Source: Anastrepha obliqua (taxonomy: Eukaryota > Arthropoda > Insecta > Diptera > Tephritidae). Taken from it: a stretch of 64,000 nucleotides of DNA. Numbering within the stretch: position 1 is the first letter of the stretch; each line of letters opens with the position of its first letter. Below are positions 1 to 10,173 of the stretch, in pieces. The notes beneath the pieces are model-generated. The model was not told the DNA's origin and searched no databases. It saw nothing but the letters and a program-made list of their open reading frames with translations. The stretch is from positions 2,792,501 to 2,856,500 of the forward strand of contig NW_026562179.1 of assembly GCF_027943255.1 (NCBI RefSeq), in the 5' to 3' direction. Both the position numbers and the translations under genes were made by a program.

Positions 1-61
1 TGAACCGGTGTTTAGTAGTTTAATAGAAGTATTAGTTCTGTTACCTGTCAGAATTTTTATG

Positions 62-1123
62 TCATTCCATATCTTTTGGGTTAATTTTTGAGGTAAGGTT
101 TTCTAGGCTCAAGTTTTTGGCGTCTTTGGCCGCCTTTTTAAAGTTTGATTTGGCTTTTTTGTATAAGATGAGGTTTCCCTCGCTTCTAGATCTTCTATAG
201 TTTTTCCAAAGGGCTTGTTTCTCTTGTCTGAGCTTCTCAATGTTTGAGTTCCACCAGGGTATAACTGATTTTGCGCGGAAGGGTTTAGATTGTGGAATTG
301 ACATATTTCCTGCAGAACGAATTATTTTGTTTAATTTAGCCGCTTCTTTATTTATGTTATGTGAGTGATTAGATTGAGAGGAAAAATGAGTGCAAAGATT
401 TTGGTATAAAGGCCAGTTTGCCGTGTCGGTTTTAAATTTAAGTTTTGGTCTAATTAGTTCATAGACGAGCGTGGATTGCATGCTAGTGACAATAGGGAAA
501 TGGTCACTACCGTGAAGGCTGTCCAGAATTTGCCAAGTGCACTTTGGGGCTAGCCTAGAAGAGCATATGGTGAGGTCTACATGGGTAAACGACTGATGTG
601 TGGAAAAGTGGGTGGCTGATCCGTCATTCAAAACTACCAGGTCTTCGCAAATAATAACGTCTTCGATTAGGATACCTCTGTCATTAGATTTCTTTGAACC
701 CCATAAAGGGCTCAAAGCATTAAAGTCGCCAGTGAGCATTATTGGGGGTGTGGCGTTGCGGGTAATTGTGGCTAATTCGTTGGTGGAAAAATTTTGGTGT
801 GGTGGAATGTAAGTATTTATGATTGTGAAACTAAAATCAATTGCTATTTCAATTCCTATCGATACGATCGATGAAGTAACATGTGTTTTTTTATGAGGTA
901 TATGATTTTTTATCAATATAGCAATTCCCTGTTTAGAGGAATTTATTGTAGGTAGATTTGCAAAGTATCCGGTGTACCCTTTTGGGAGTACTGTGTTGTT
1001 TTGAGTATGGGAAAAATGCGTTTCTTGAAGACATATAATACCTGGGTTGAAATTGTTTATCAACAATTGGAGACCGAGAAAGTTATTGATGTAGCCTTTT
1101 ATGTTCCACTGTAAGATCTTCAT
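62..1123 (-). CDS. LINE ORF2, endonuclease domain (partial)
   Basis: This 353-residue frame begins with QWNIKGY and continues with LQETHF, the first two blocks of an APE-type endonuclease. TGDFNA and GSDHFPI follow at about residues 132 and 225, so the Glu, Asp-Asn and Asp-His metal-binding and catalytic positions are all present. The domain nicks target DNA to prime reverse transcription. The last third is the linker that normally precedes the reverse transcriptase, with a PWWN block. The frame stops at 62. An alternative frame across 1-90 reads as a better continuation, so a frameshift near 85-95 is likely and the catalytic polymerase lies outside the window. Confidence 0.85.
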   Translation of the reverse strand: MKILQWNIKGYINNFLGLQLLINNFNPGIICLQETHFSHTQNNTVLPKGYTGYFANLPTINSSKQGIAILIKNHIPHKKTHVTSSIVSIGIEIAIDFSFTIINTYIPPHQNFSTNELATITRNATPPIMLTGDFNALSPLWGSKKSNDRGILIEDVIICEDLVVLNDGSATHFSTHQSFTHVDLTICSSRLAPKCTWQILDSLHGSDHFPIVTSMQSTLVYELIRPKLKFKTDTANWPLYQNLCTHFSSQSNHSHNINKEAAKLNKIIRSAGNMSIPQSKPFRAKSVIPWWNSNIEKLRQEKQALWKNYRRSRSEGNLILYKKAKSNFKKAAKDAKNLSLENLTSKINPKDME

Positions 1124-1165
1124 GTTCGTTAACAGAGTAAAAAAAAGGGTTTGCTTAACATAACT

Positions 1166-2551
1166 TTATAAGTTGTCATTCATGTCAACATTTTCATTAT
1201 TGTTAGTGTTTGTAATATCGGAGATTGAGTAAGTATTTGTTGTGTGAGTGAATTGTTTATCGGATGGTGTGCCTGTTGTCTCTTCGTACATATCGTAATC
1301 GTTTTTGTTGTTGAAATTAGTTGTTTGAGAGTTGATAGAGGTAAAGTTTGTAAAAGTCGTTTGAGTAGTGGGAGCGTTTGAGTGTTCGTTAATTGAAATT
1401 GAGTTTGAGAGTGTATTTGCAGTGAGGATAAATTGTGAGAGAGAGTTTGAGTCTATGTTACTATTGAAATTGAGTGAGTCTCCTGAGAAAGGTTGAAATT
1501 TGTTACTGTATGCTGGAACAGTGAATTTGTTCAGAGAAGAATTTGGGAGTGATGCTGATGAAACTGTATTTGATGTTTGTTCTGCTGAAGGTGAGTTGGT
1601 TTTTGGTGAATTTCTGGATTGTTGATTTGTTGGTTTGGGGAGAGAAAAATTTATATTATTAGCAGATGAGGCTGCAGAATTTGTGTTGGATTTTTGTTCT
1701 TTCAAGGTTAAAGTCTTTGTTGGTGGCTCGTTGAGCTGAGTTGTTGGGTTGATAGTTGACGAGTGTGGAGTAATAAGTGTGGAGGCGTATGTATGCGGGG
1801 AAGAGATGGTTTGGGTTTGTGCTTTGTGTAATTGTCTAGCTTCGCGCATAGAACATTTTTTTGTGGTTTTGATTTTTAATATTTCTTTTTGTTGTATATA
1901 TTTTTTGCATTCCTTGGACGTAGCAGGGTGATTATCGGCGCAATTAGCGCAAAAGATACGGGTACAGTCTTGTGTGGGGTGAGGAGGCAGATTGCAGTTA
2001 GCACAAGCTGATGCGTTTTTGCATCGCTTCATGGTGTGCCCGAGTAATTGGCAATTGCGACAACGCATTGGATTAGGTATATACTCACGTACTTTTACTG
2101 AATGCCAAGAAATGTCAATTTTGTCAGGGAGGTTATAAAGGTCAAAAGAAAGTAGGAGTACCCCACTTGGTTGCGATTTTCCATCAACGATTTTAGGGAA
2201 TTTAAATACGGATACAACACCTTGTGAACTTAGCTCCTCCGTGATTTCATCTTCGGGTATTTTATTGAGGTAGGGGGCGTAAATAGTGCCTTTAACTAAA
2301 TTAAGGGAATTATGCAATGTGCATTTGATTTTGCAAAGTCCGTGTAGTTGTGTGGCAGATAAAAATTTGTTGGCGATAAGTTTATTTTGCACTAACAGTA
2401 ATAGGCTGCCATCTCTCAACTCGGAAATTGATATTATTTCTTTGCTGATTAAATGTAGTGATCGCTGAACTGCAAAACATGAGAAGTCCGATATGGGTTT
2501 GGTTTCATCGAGGGAAGATATTACCACAAATTTCGGATTTGGTGATTGCAC
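1166..2551 (-). CDS. LINE ORF1, Gag-like nucleic-acid-binding protein
   Basis: The 461-residue frame is open throughout. Residues 1-160 look like the RRM-like region of Jockey ORF1 proteins. Three cysteine-histidine knuckles follow at residues 164-177 (CX2CX4HX4C), 183-196 (CX2CX4HX4C) and 201-215 (a variant CX2CX3HX6C). The C-terminal half is rich in Ser, Asn and Thr and looks disordered. The family role is RNA binding and assembly of the retrotransposition particle. The ATG at 2551 is chosen because no earlier in-frame start gives better structure. This is one of the few uninterrupted long frames in the window. Confidence 0.85.
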   Translation of the reverse strand: MQSPNPKFVVISSLDETKPISDFSCFAVQRSLHLISKEIISISELRDGSLLLLVQNKLIANKFLSATQLHGLCKIKCTLHNSLNLVKGTIYAPYLNKIPEDEITEELSSQGVVSVFKFPKIVDGKSQPSGVLLLSFDLYNLPDKIDISWHSVKVREYIPNPMRCRNCQLLGHTMKRCKNASACANCNLPPHPTQDCTRIFCANCADNHPATSKECKKYIQQKEILKIKTTKKCSMREARQLHKAQTQTISSPHTYASTLITPHSSTINPTTQLNEPPTKTLTLKEQKSNTNSAASSANNINFSLPKPTNQQSRNSPKTNSPSAEQTSNTVSSASLPNSSLNKFTVPAYSNKFQPFSGDSLNFNSNIDSNSLSQFILTANTLSNSISINEHSNAPTTQTTFTNFTSINSQTTNFNNKNDYDMYEETTGTPSDKQFTHTTNTYSISDITNTNNNENVDMNDNL

Positions 2552-2839
2552 TTTGGGAAGCGCAGGGAAAGCGTCTATTAGTTTGCTACTGGAAAGCTTT
2601 TTTTTTTTGCTGTGGGACTGGATGCTAAAATAGCAAACCGATTGTCCCCAAAAATGGGAGGCCCAGAGGCCATTTCGTTCACTTACTAATACACTAGGTC
2701 TCTATGTGAGAAATATTAAATAGCACTGAGTAGTTGAATAAATGAAAATTCTTAAACATCACACACGCGGACTAGCGTAAGTAAGAGCAAAGCGCAGACA
2801 AGAACTCAGAGAAATCGAACCGATCGCTATGAGTGTTAG

Positions 2840-3618
2840 TCGGAGACTGTTCCTGAAGGATATTATTCATGAGTCTTTGAAAAGTCGCTGGTGCTGTTTT
2901 CAGACCAAACGGCATTCGCGGGCACTATTCCTTCGACACTGAATGTGGTCTTGTGAATATCGTTTTCTTCGATTTAAATCTGATGGAATCCCTTCGCTGA
3001 ATAGAGGCTGGTAAAATATTGGCCAATTTGTCCAGGTTTTCATCGATATTTGAAATCGGATATTTATCATCTATCATTAGCTCATTCCGTTTTCGATAGT
3101 CTATTACAAGGCTAAATGGAGGCCTTTCCACTGGCGTCAGCCTTCTCTGCTACGATCCATATGGGTGCTGAATATGGGGAATTTCTTCGTGTGATAATTT
3201 TATTTTCAAGCATTCCTTCAATTTGTTTTTCTACTTCTTTTTTATGAGCATAGGGATATCTGCCTGATTTCGTAACGATTGGAATGTTATCAGTAGTCCT
3301 AATTTGGAGTTTAATTCCTTATGTAAAACTTAGTTTAGTGTTTCACTGATAAAAGATATCTGAATATTTGTTTATAACTGGCAAAAGTATATTTTTTTCC
3401 TCAACATTAATGTGGTGAATCCTGATCTGTTCTTTCAATGGTGTATACTCTGTTTCTTCGATGATATTAAAATTTGCGTTATCTTCGTTATGTGAGAATG
3501 TGTTGTGTGATTCGTCAGCTAAATCTGATTTTTTATTATTAATGAGGTCTCTGCCTAGAGTTACATGTTCTTCTGTCTTGTCGCCATCTTTGCTTTGATG
3601 TAATTGTGTTATTCGCAT
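2840..3618 (-). pseudogene. gypsy pol remnant: reverse transcriptase N-terminal half
   Basis: The frame at 3343-3618 ends in a block typical of the region before the reverse transcriptase (ILLPVINKYSDIFY). The frame at 2925-3131 carries LVIDYRKRNEL and DDKYPISNIDE, the first conserved reverse transcriptase blocks. The sequence at 2840-2925 reads in another frame as the block with the Phe-Gly-Leu motif. The catalytic YxDD block is absent. At least two frameshifts separate these pieces, so no functional product is expected. Confidence 0.75.
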
Positions 3619-3731
3619 AATTTTTATTTGTTTTTAAAGGCCTTTATAAATCATTGCCTATTAATCCGTAGTAAAAGTCATGAAATTTTGTTAGGTAAAA
3701 TTCGATTACGCCAAGTCCTGTTCCCAATTCT

Positions 3732-3938
3732 TCAAAAATTCTTTACTTTTTCATTTAGGCAGATTTTATGTTGTAACGTATTTATGTAAATAGGATCTAC
3801 TTTCTGGATCCATTTTGGATGGCAAATATCGGGATTTAAAATTGAATTAGTTGAGCCTGTATCTGTCATTAATTTTATATATCCTAGTTTTGTTTTTACT
3901 TTTATATATGGAAGTTCTCCGAGGCGGTATAACAACAA
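3732..3938 (-). pseudogene. gypsy aspartic protease remnant
   Basis: A 68-residue frame contains the active-site block LMTDTGSTNSIL preceded by a beta-strand-like stretch (PYIKVKTKLGYIKL). This is the pattern of a gypsy pol protease, which cleaves the Gag-Pol precursor. The frame is closed on both sides by stops and lies between the gag and reverse transcriptase relics of the same element. Confidence 0.75.
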
Positions 3939-3999
3939 TTTTTGGTTATTTCGTGTTGGTTGATATCCATGGGCTTGGGTAAAGCGAATCTAAATATTA

Positions 4000-4794
4000 G
4001 ATTGGTTATCGTTTTCGTTGGAGCGAAATTTTGTCTATTATCGTTGAAATTAGAACAAGATTGTGAATTATAGTCAAATTGTGAATTATGGTCAAATTGC
4101 TGTTGAAAATTTTATCGGTATGAATTATTTTATTAAACTGAAATTTTGGTTTGAATTTTGATTAGAATTGTGTGGGTTAACATTTTGGAAATTTTGCCTG
4201 TTGTGATTTGAATTATTTTGTGAATTAAAATTTGGATTCGAGTTTCGGTGAGAATTGTGCACGTTAAAATTTGCCTATTGCGATTGAAATTTGGTTTTCT
4301 TTCTTAGATAGCTTCGAAAAGGATATTCATCGCTCCTTCTAAAGTATCTGGATTCCTGCAAACCAGAATGGTCTTCATGGGTTCAAGAAATTTCACGTCC
4401 AAGGACAAATATAGTTTTATTATTAAGACGCCTAAGTTTGCTCTTAATTTCGTCAAAGAAGTCAATATTGGTTGTTTTAAAAATTGTGGCTCTAGGTGAA
4501 TCAAAAAGATCGTCGCAACGTAATCTATCTCCAAAGTTATTTTGAATGCGTTCTTAATGTGGTCCATGAACCTGCTTGTCAATTAATTTCTATTATTTCC
4601 CCAGCTTTCCCTTTTAGCTTGCTTTTATTCATGTCCGAAAACAGTCCGTGTGATAGTTCATATGTCTGTAACATTAGATGGTCTCTGTCTATTAAGTTTA
4701 TAAATGTCTGAAGGTCACAATTGTCGCCGGTAAATTCAGGGAGATTTCCTAAATACTTCAGAGGATCGAATCGTATTTGAGCCATAATGCTCAA
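4000..4794 (-). pseudogene. gypsy gag remnant
   Basis: The frame at 4579-4794 starts with MAQIRFDPLKYLGNLPEF and a following FTGDN block, typical of the 17.6/297-type gypsy Gag N-terminus. The frame at 4304-4582 continues the helical capsid-like region after a one-base overlap-type shift. The segment 4000-4290 translates as Asn- and Gln-rich sequence, common at the C-terminus of such Gags. Stops and shifts interrupt it. Confidence 0.65.
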
Positions 4795-4990
4795 ACTGGT
4801 TTTATTTTCTTATTACGTTTTTTGTATTTTTTCTAAGCTAGAGATTCTAATTTCCTAATAAAGTCTGCTATTTCTTTGTTGTCATCGGCTTCGGTGAGAA
4901 TACAATTCTGCTTGAGTGTCGAAGTACTCATCCATGTACAAGAAAATTAAAAATTTTTCTGCCTTTGTTTGTTAGCCTCAATGGCTCCTT

Positions 4991-5115
4991 TTGATTTCCT
5001 TATTTTGGAATGAAGTGGTTCCTATATTTCTTCACGGCTGGCTGATGTCTTTTTTGATGTCCTTACGTTGGAAGAAGTTGTTCCTATTTTTCTTCACCGC
5101 TGGCTGATGCCTTTT
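4991..5115 (-). repeat. two tandem ~62-bp units in gypsy leader
   Basis: Two imperfect direct copies lie at about 4991-5053 and 5054-5115. Both contain GGTTCCTAT or GTTCCTAT followed by TTCTTCAC and GGCTGGCTGATG. They are in the presumed 5' leader of the decayed gypsy element, upstream of gag on the minus strand. Confidence 0.75.
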
Positions 5116-5139
5116 TGACTTAAAAGAGGGACCTGCGAT

Positions 5140-6745
5140 TAGTAGCCTACAAGCTTACCCAATTTTCAGTACTTCCGCCTGACAGACACTGCAAGCATTG
5201 GGGAGACGCACAGATCTTTCAATTCTAAGTCTATGAGAATATATACCAGCTCCAACACCACAATCCATTTTACTGCCATTTGTATAGACTGTAGTGTCGA
5301 AGTTGTTTAGTGAGAATTCTTTATTCCATTGTTTCCGAGATGGAGAGAGAGTGACAAAATTTCTGCTGAATGTTGCCGTCGGGATCATGTAGTCAGTCCT
5401 CTTCGTGGTATACTGGGTTTGTCGCAGTAATAGACTGGCATGACCATGAGCTTTTTCCTTGCAGCGACCTGCTTCATTTAACCGAAATACACTCATTGTT
5501 GCCATCTTCTTGATATGTAGATTTACCGGAATAACGTGTGTCAGAGCGTTCAGGGCCTCCCTAGGACTTGGTCTGATTGCAAGGACTATTATTGCACATT
5601 CTGATCTTTGTATTCTGCCAAGTAATTTGATGTTGTATTCTCTCTCTTGAGCTTTCAACCAAACTACCGATACATACGTTAAAATTGGTCGTATAAGTGC
5701 ATTATACAACCATAATGTATACTTGGGTTGAAGACCCCATCTCCCTCCAAGCATACGTTTACAGGCAATGTTAAATTCCAGCTAAGTTTGGAGTCTAGAA
5801 TTACCCCTAGGTACTTTTCACTGGTTGAAAGTGAGAGGGTTTGTCCGTTAGTATTTGGTAGAGTAAAAATTGGTACCTTATATCTGGTCGTAAATAGTAT
5901 GAGTTCTATTTACGCGCGTTTAAACTTAGACCATAGCCTATAGCTCAAGAGTTAAGCTCGCGTAGCGCCCTTTGATTGATCCCACTGATCGTATTGGCAC
6001 ACAGTCCTGATGCCATTAACACCACATCATCAGCGTACGCGACCACTTTTACCCCACTTCTATTAAGTTGTATTAAGATTCTACTAATAACACATAACCA
6101 GAGGAGTGGAGATAATACCCTCACCCTGTGGAGCTTACTACCCAAATTAGGTCTTCATTCTGGTTTCTAGCATAGAGATGATCCAATTGCTGATACAATT
6201 TTCCACCACTAAGTCTATTATGGCCCGTTGGATAGCATCAGTGCTAACGTTATTAAATGCGCCTTCTATGTCAAGAAAAGCTGCCATGGTGTACTGTTTG
6301 CTTGATAGAGACCCCTTCTATTGTTCTAATGTGTATGTCTAAGAGCCGTTCCGGTGTTTTTAAACGGAAGACACTTCTGCCTACCTTTGGTATGAAGATG
6401 ACTCTAACAGGTTTCCAGCTATTTGGAATATAACCTAGGTTTAGACATGCTTTGAAAATTTCCATTAGCCATGACAGAATATTATCATATAAAGAGTTTC
6501 CTGTAACATCTGGGGAAAATCCCGCCACGGCCTGGAGATTTGAAAGGTGAACATGATTTGATTGCCCATGCAACCTCTTTTGTGACTATTACATCGGCAA
6601 GATGCTCCGCCGAATATTCCCAACATCGCTATCGTGAGCGCTACATCCCTGGAAAATGAGTATTTAAGAGCAGTTCTAGAGACTCTTCTGCCGTAGAGGT
6701 CCAAGTGTCATCAGGTTTCTTGACCGAAGAAGCCATTGAAGGTTG
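5140..6745 (-). mobile_element. decayed LOA-like LINE (L1), 5'-truncated
   Basis: Minus-strand frames at 6465-6704 and 6271-6573 match the linker and early reverse transcriptase of the better-preserved LINE at 59.1-62.2 kb. The frame at 5945-6145 carries the polymerase motif VVAYADDVVLM. The frame at 5155-5754 carries the thumb region (RPILTYVSVVW) and the start of an RNase H domain (VYTNGSKMDCGVGAG, in the position of YTDGSK). The order is linker, reverse transcriptase, RNase H, as in I/LOA-type LINEs. The endonuclease is missing and RNase H is cut near 5155. Several frameshifts make it non-functional. Confidence 0.85.
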
Positions 6746-7003
6746 CATATTACCACGGTGAATAATTCTGTGGAATTGTTTACCGGTTATTTGACAAGTG
6801 CCGGAAATGCAAATTCAGCTTTGTTAAGAAAAAGGTGAATAAGTATAAGTTGCATTATTGCAGTTTAATAAAGCAATTCTTTGGAATTCTTTGGGATTGC
6901 TTTATTCCAGACGGCACATGGAGGAAGTGCAAGTTTAGTTAAATTATGTATGCAAGTTGTGTATGTTAAGTGTGTATTATAGCAATGGAAGTTTGGTTTT
7001 ACA
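6746..7003. other. no gene seen; contains a stem-loop
   Basis: No supported coding sequence was found between the LOA relic and the piggyBac element. One imperfect hairpin stands out: AATAAAGCAAT at 6867-6877 pairs with ATTGCTTTATT at 6896-6906, with an 18-base loop holding two TCTTTGG copies. It may derive from another element. Confidence 0.5.
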
Positions 7004-7007
7004 TTAA

Positions 7008-7021
7008 CCCTCTAGTGCATA
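7008..7021 (+). repeat. piggyBac left terminal inverted repeat
   Basis: CCCTCTAGTGCATA follows directly after the TTAA target site and is repeated in inverse at the right end. Confidence 0.95.
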
Positions 7022-7454
7022 ACAGTGCCTTTAGGCAATGCTTGCTTTGCAACAGAATTTTGAATTATTATGTAACTTTTTTATTTTAAAAGTTAAACGG
7101 GCATATTTTTTGATATGCAAAGTTTTTACTTTACTTGCCATTATATAATGAATGGCAGTTGTCCGCGAGAAACTTAGTATTGAGCATGCAGAAAATAGTT
7201 GTGTGAAAAGTGTAAACTTTTAAGTATTTGTTCGCTGGTAATTTATATAAAGAAAGTGATAAAAAAATTCAGGTAAGTTATTTCATGTATTTTCAATGAT
7301 ATTCAGTTGTCAAAAGTGTTAGCTTTAGGTATGTATGTGACTTCAGGGCGACTTTTCAAAGTTTCAATGCCTAAAGGCACCAGCATGCAGTTACCATGTG
7401 AATACTCTTTTGTAACGAACTTGTCTCTTTTGAAAATTTTAAAGTTAATATAAA

Positions 7455-9355
7455 ATGAATGGTTGGAAAGAAAAAATGCAAAACAAGGTTTCAGGTTTGA
7501 CTGAAAAAGAAATTGAGGAGTTCCTGAACACTATTGATGTTATAGATGAGGAAGGCAGTGATGACGTGGTCTCAACGGATGATGAAGATATAGATGACGG
7601 TATCAACTTGGTTGACAAATTCAGTTTTGGCTGTCGCGAACTGGGCATAATTGTATCAGATCTAAATTTAACTTTGGTTACGCCTACAGCTTCCGTAGCC
7701 AGGGAGTGGTGACAGTACAGGGGTCTGTAGTTATAATATTATTATATTCAGGAGATTTGATGGAAATGTTGTCCAGATGCGACAGATGGATGAGGAAATA
7801 AGCAAAATAGTGTGGAAAAAGAAAAGCATGAAGGTTCATGAAGATCAAATCAAATTCCAATGCCCGGATATGTCTGGTTTCGTACAATTAACTACTCCAT
7901 ATAAGTGTTTTTGCTACTTTGCTGATGAACATTTTTTTTTCTACTATTGTAAATGAAACGAACTTATACGCGAGGCAGAAACAGATAGATACATCTTTTG
8001 TATGTACGGCTAATGATATTCGGCGCTATATTGGAATACTTATTTTTATGTCAGTTTTTAAATATCCAAGTGTTCGGTCATATTGGAGCCGACATGGTTT
8101 TGAGGCTATTCGTACAACAATGCCTGTAAACCGTTTCGAGGAGATAAATAGATTCATACACTTCGCTGATAATGCACAACGAGCGGAAAAAAGCTCCGAG
8201 GATTATGACGTCATTTATAACGTGAGAAGGGTCATTGATTATTTCAATATAAAGTTTTCTTCTATTCCAATGCCTCAAAGATTATGCGTTGACGAACAAA
8301 TGTGCCCAACCAAAATGACGAAAACAAGCATTAGGCAATATATGCCTAATAAGCCACATAAATGGGGGCTTAAACTATTTGTTTTATGTGATACTAGTGG
8401 GTTTTCATATCAGTTTGAATTATATCCCGGCGCTGGCGATAATAAAATGGAAGAAGAAGTTCCAGATTTAGGCGCCTCATCGAACGTGGTTGTAAGGTTA
8501 TCAAAAAACATCCCCGAATTTGCAAACCACATACTTTATTTTGACAATTTTTAAACGTCGCTGGGCTTAGTACTTTATCTGGAAAGCAGGGGTATCCATA
8601 GCTTAGGAACAATTCGCGCCAATCGTATCATGAATTGTAAACTGGCTACTGACTCTGATTTGAAGCAAAATAAGCGCGAGCGTGGTTATTCTGAAGAATT
8701 TGTTGGTCGATATATCAACGGTATTGTGGAATGATAACAGAAGCGTCCGTTTTGCTTCAACTTACGTGGGTATACAACCACACGGATCCAGTACAGATAC
8801 ATGTTTGCAAAAATCTCGTCTATGGAATCGACGACAAAAATCTTACGAATTGTCCAAGACTATAATAAACACATGGGCGGTGTCGACCTGATGGATAGCC
8901 TGATTGGCCGATATAAGATCCGCATAAAGACCCAGAAGTGGACGACCCGTATTTTTTATCATTTGTTAGACATGACATTAGTTAATGCGTATATTCTTTA
9001 CAATCGTATTAACTCATTGCAACACGAACGCTTGACTCTGGCTGAATTTCGATGTGAAGTGGCAGAAGCTCTCACTAAAATAGGCCGGGATTCAGTCAAA
9101 GGCAGAGGAAGGCCAACAAGCTCAAGCAAAGTGGAAAGTTTTGTTGTCGGTAAAAAAAAAGGTTATATGCCAATATCAGATGTACGTTTTGATAACGTTG
9201 GTCACTGGTGTCAATTTCAAGATCGGTCTGCAAAATTGCATTGCAAAAATAAACCTTGTAATTCGCAGACGCAATTTTATTGTGAAAAATGCGATATTCC
9301 ATTATGTAATTCATCCACAAAGAACTGTTTCAAAGAATTTCATACCAAGAAATAA
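7455..9355 (+). pseudogene. piggyBac transposase, frame broken
   Basis: The 7455-7712 frame starts with an acidic N-terminus typical of the family. The 7919-8554 frame carries the catalytic core with RLCVDEQM (first Asp) and ends at LYFDNF (second Asp block). The 8801-9355 frame carries HMGGVDLMDS (third Asp region) and a C-terminal Cys/His-rich domain with paired CX2C-type motifs, the usual piggyBac DNA-binding finger. Breaks occur near 7712, in the T-run near 7930 and at about 8552, where homology continues in another frame. A full-length protein would be near 600 residues. The family cuts and pastes at TTAA without leaving a footprint. Confidence 0.9.
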
Positions 9356-9726
9356 CTAATTAAAATACAAGTACATACATAAGTAAGTCAAACCAATCAT
9401 ATCTAATTATATATACATATATATATTTATAAATATATGTATTTATATATCTAATGTACATCTTAATGCAGGCAAAGATACAAACAAATTAAATTATTAA
9501 AAAAAATTAATAAAAAAAATATAACTGATCTATCAAAAACGAAAATTTGGGTACTTATTTTGATACCGTACAATGATATCTTAACTGCATGGCAATGCCT
9601 TTTGGCAAAAATTTCTTTTCCTAATTTTTGCCAAAACTGTAGGTAAAATATCAAAAGCGATGTCGGATTCGTATTCTCTGACGCTGAATTAAGCGAAGAA
9701 AATTTTTAAATTAAAAATTGAAAAAG

Positions 9727-9740
9727 TATGCACTAGAGGG
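9727..9740 (-). repeat. piggyBac right terminal inverted repeat
   Basis: TATGCACTAGAGGG, the exact reverse complement of the left 14 bp, is followed by the second TTAA copy. Confidence 0.95.
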
Positions 9741-9788
9741 TTAAATTAAGGGGTTTAACTATAACAATGCACCAGCTATAGTAACACA

Positions 9789-9989
9789 GTGCAAATACAA
9801 AGAATCCAGACTAAGGCACTCAAGCATGCTGTTTGTGCTCCATGGTACATTAGGACACAAGATCTAGAACGTGACCTCAATATTGATTCAGCTACGGCAA
9901 CCATAAAGAAATTTGCAAAGTCGCCTGCAGAGCGACTAAACAAGGATGTGAACAATGAAGCTTTGATTCTTAACGATCATACAAAATGA
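9789..9989 (+). pseudogene. Jockey-type LINE ORF2 C-terminal fragment
   Basis: The 66-residue frame reads IQRIQTKALKHAVCAPWYIR and then DLERDLNI and PAERLNKDVNNEAL, the conserved tail of Jockey-group ORF2 proteins after the reverse transcriptase. It lies just right of the piggyBac insertion and is followed by about 180 bases of A+T-rich, UTR-like sequence to 10171. No upstream polymerase is visible on the left side of the piggyBac element. Confidence 0.75.
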
Positions 9990-10173
9990 AAACGAAGGCT
10001 CAGACGTAAAAAAACTTCTAGATTTAAACTAACAAATAAACAAAAATCAGGTAAAAGTATGAATTATATTTTGTTGAAGTTTAACATAAATTATTTGTGT
10101 AACAAAACTCCACAAAAATTGTTCGTTAGTATATGTATGCAATGTTATACTAGTTGCAATGAAAACACTAATA

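Larger units (their letters stand above)
1..2690 (-). mobile_element. Jockey-like non-LTR retrotransposon (J1), 3' part outside window
   Basis: Two adjacent minus-strand reading frames form a LINE: a zinc-knuckle ORF1 at 1166-2551 and an APE-type endonuclease frame at 62-1123, separated by 42 bases. This order and spacing fit the Jockey superfamily. The reverse transcriptase would lie beyond the left edge of the window. The 5' end is not sharply defined. About 140 bases upstream of ORF1, including an A/T run near 2590-2600, carry no coding signal and probably are the 5' UTR. The right limit near 2690 is where gypsy-derived sequence seems to begin and is approximate. Confidence 0.8.
2691..5135 (-). 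mobile_element. decayed Ty3/gypsy LTR retrotransposon (G1)
   Basis: Reading leftwards on minus, the segment shows a leader with an internal duplication (4991-5115), a gag remnant (4304-4794), an Asn-rich stretch (4000-4290), an aspartic protease with DTGS (3732-3938), a pol linker (3343-3618) and reverse transcriptase blocks (2840-3131). This is gypsy order. The frame is broken many times and RNase H, integrase and a recognisable 3' LTR are missing. The stretch 2700-2835 has no coding sense and may hold LTR-derived DNA. The protein blocks resemble the 17.6/297 group; the assignment is by motif only. Confidence 0.75.
7008..9740 (+). mobile_element. piggyBac-superfamily DNA transposon
   Basis: The element is 2733 bp and is flanked by TTAA at 7004-7007 and 9741-9744. 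Both ends carry the 14-bp inverted repeat CCCTCTAGTGCATA. Inside is a plus-strand piggyBac-type transposase relic. Target-site TTAA plus terminal CCC are hallmarks of the superfamily. Three internal palindromes of the form TGCC-W4-GGCA (7026-7037, 7368-7379, 9596-9607) lie near the ends and may be subterminal transposase-binding sites. A (TA)-rich run occupies about 9405-9455. The transposase is disrupted, so this copy cannot act alone. Confidence 0.95.

Noticed and set aside
1749..2468. Plus-strand frames inside J1 ORF1
   Set aside because: They are antisense shadows of a clearly conserved zinc-knuckle ORF.
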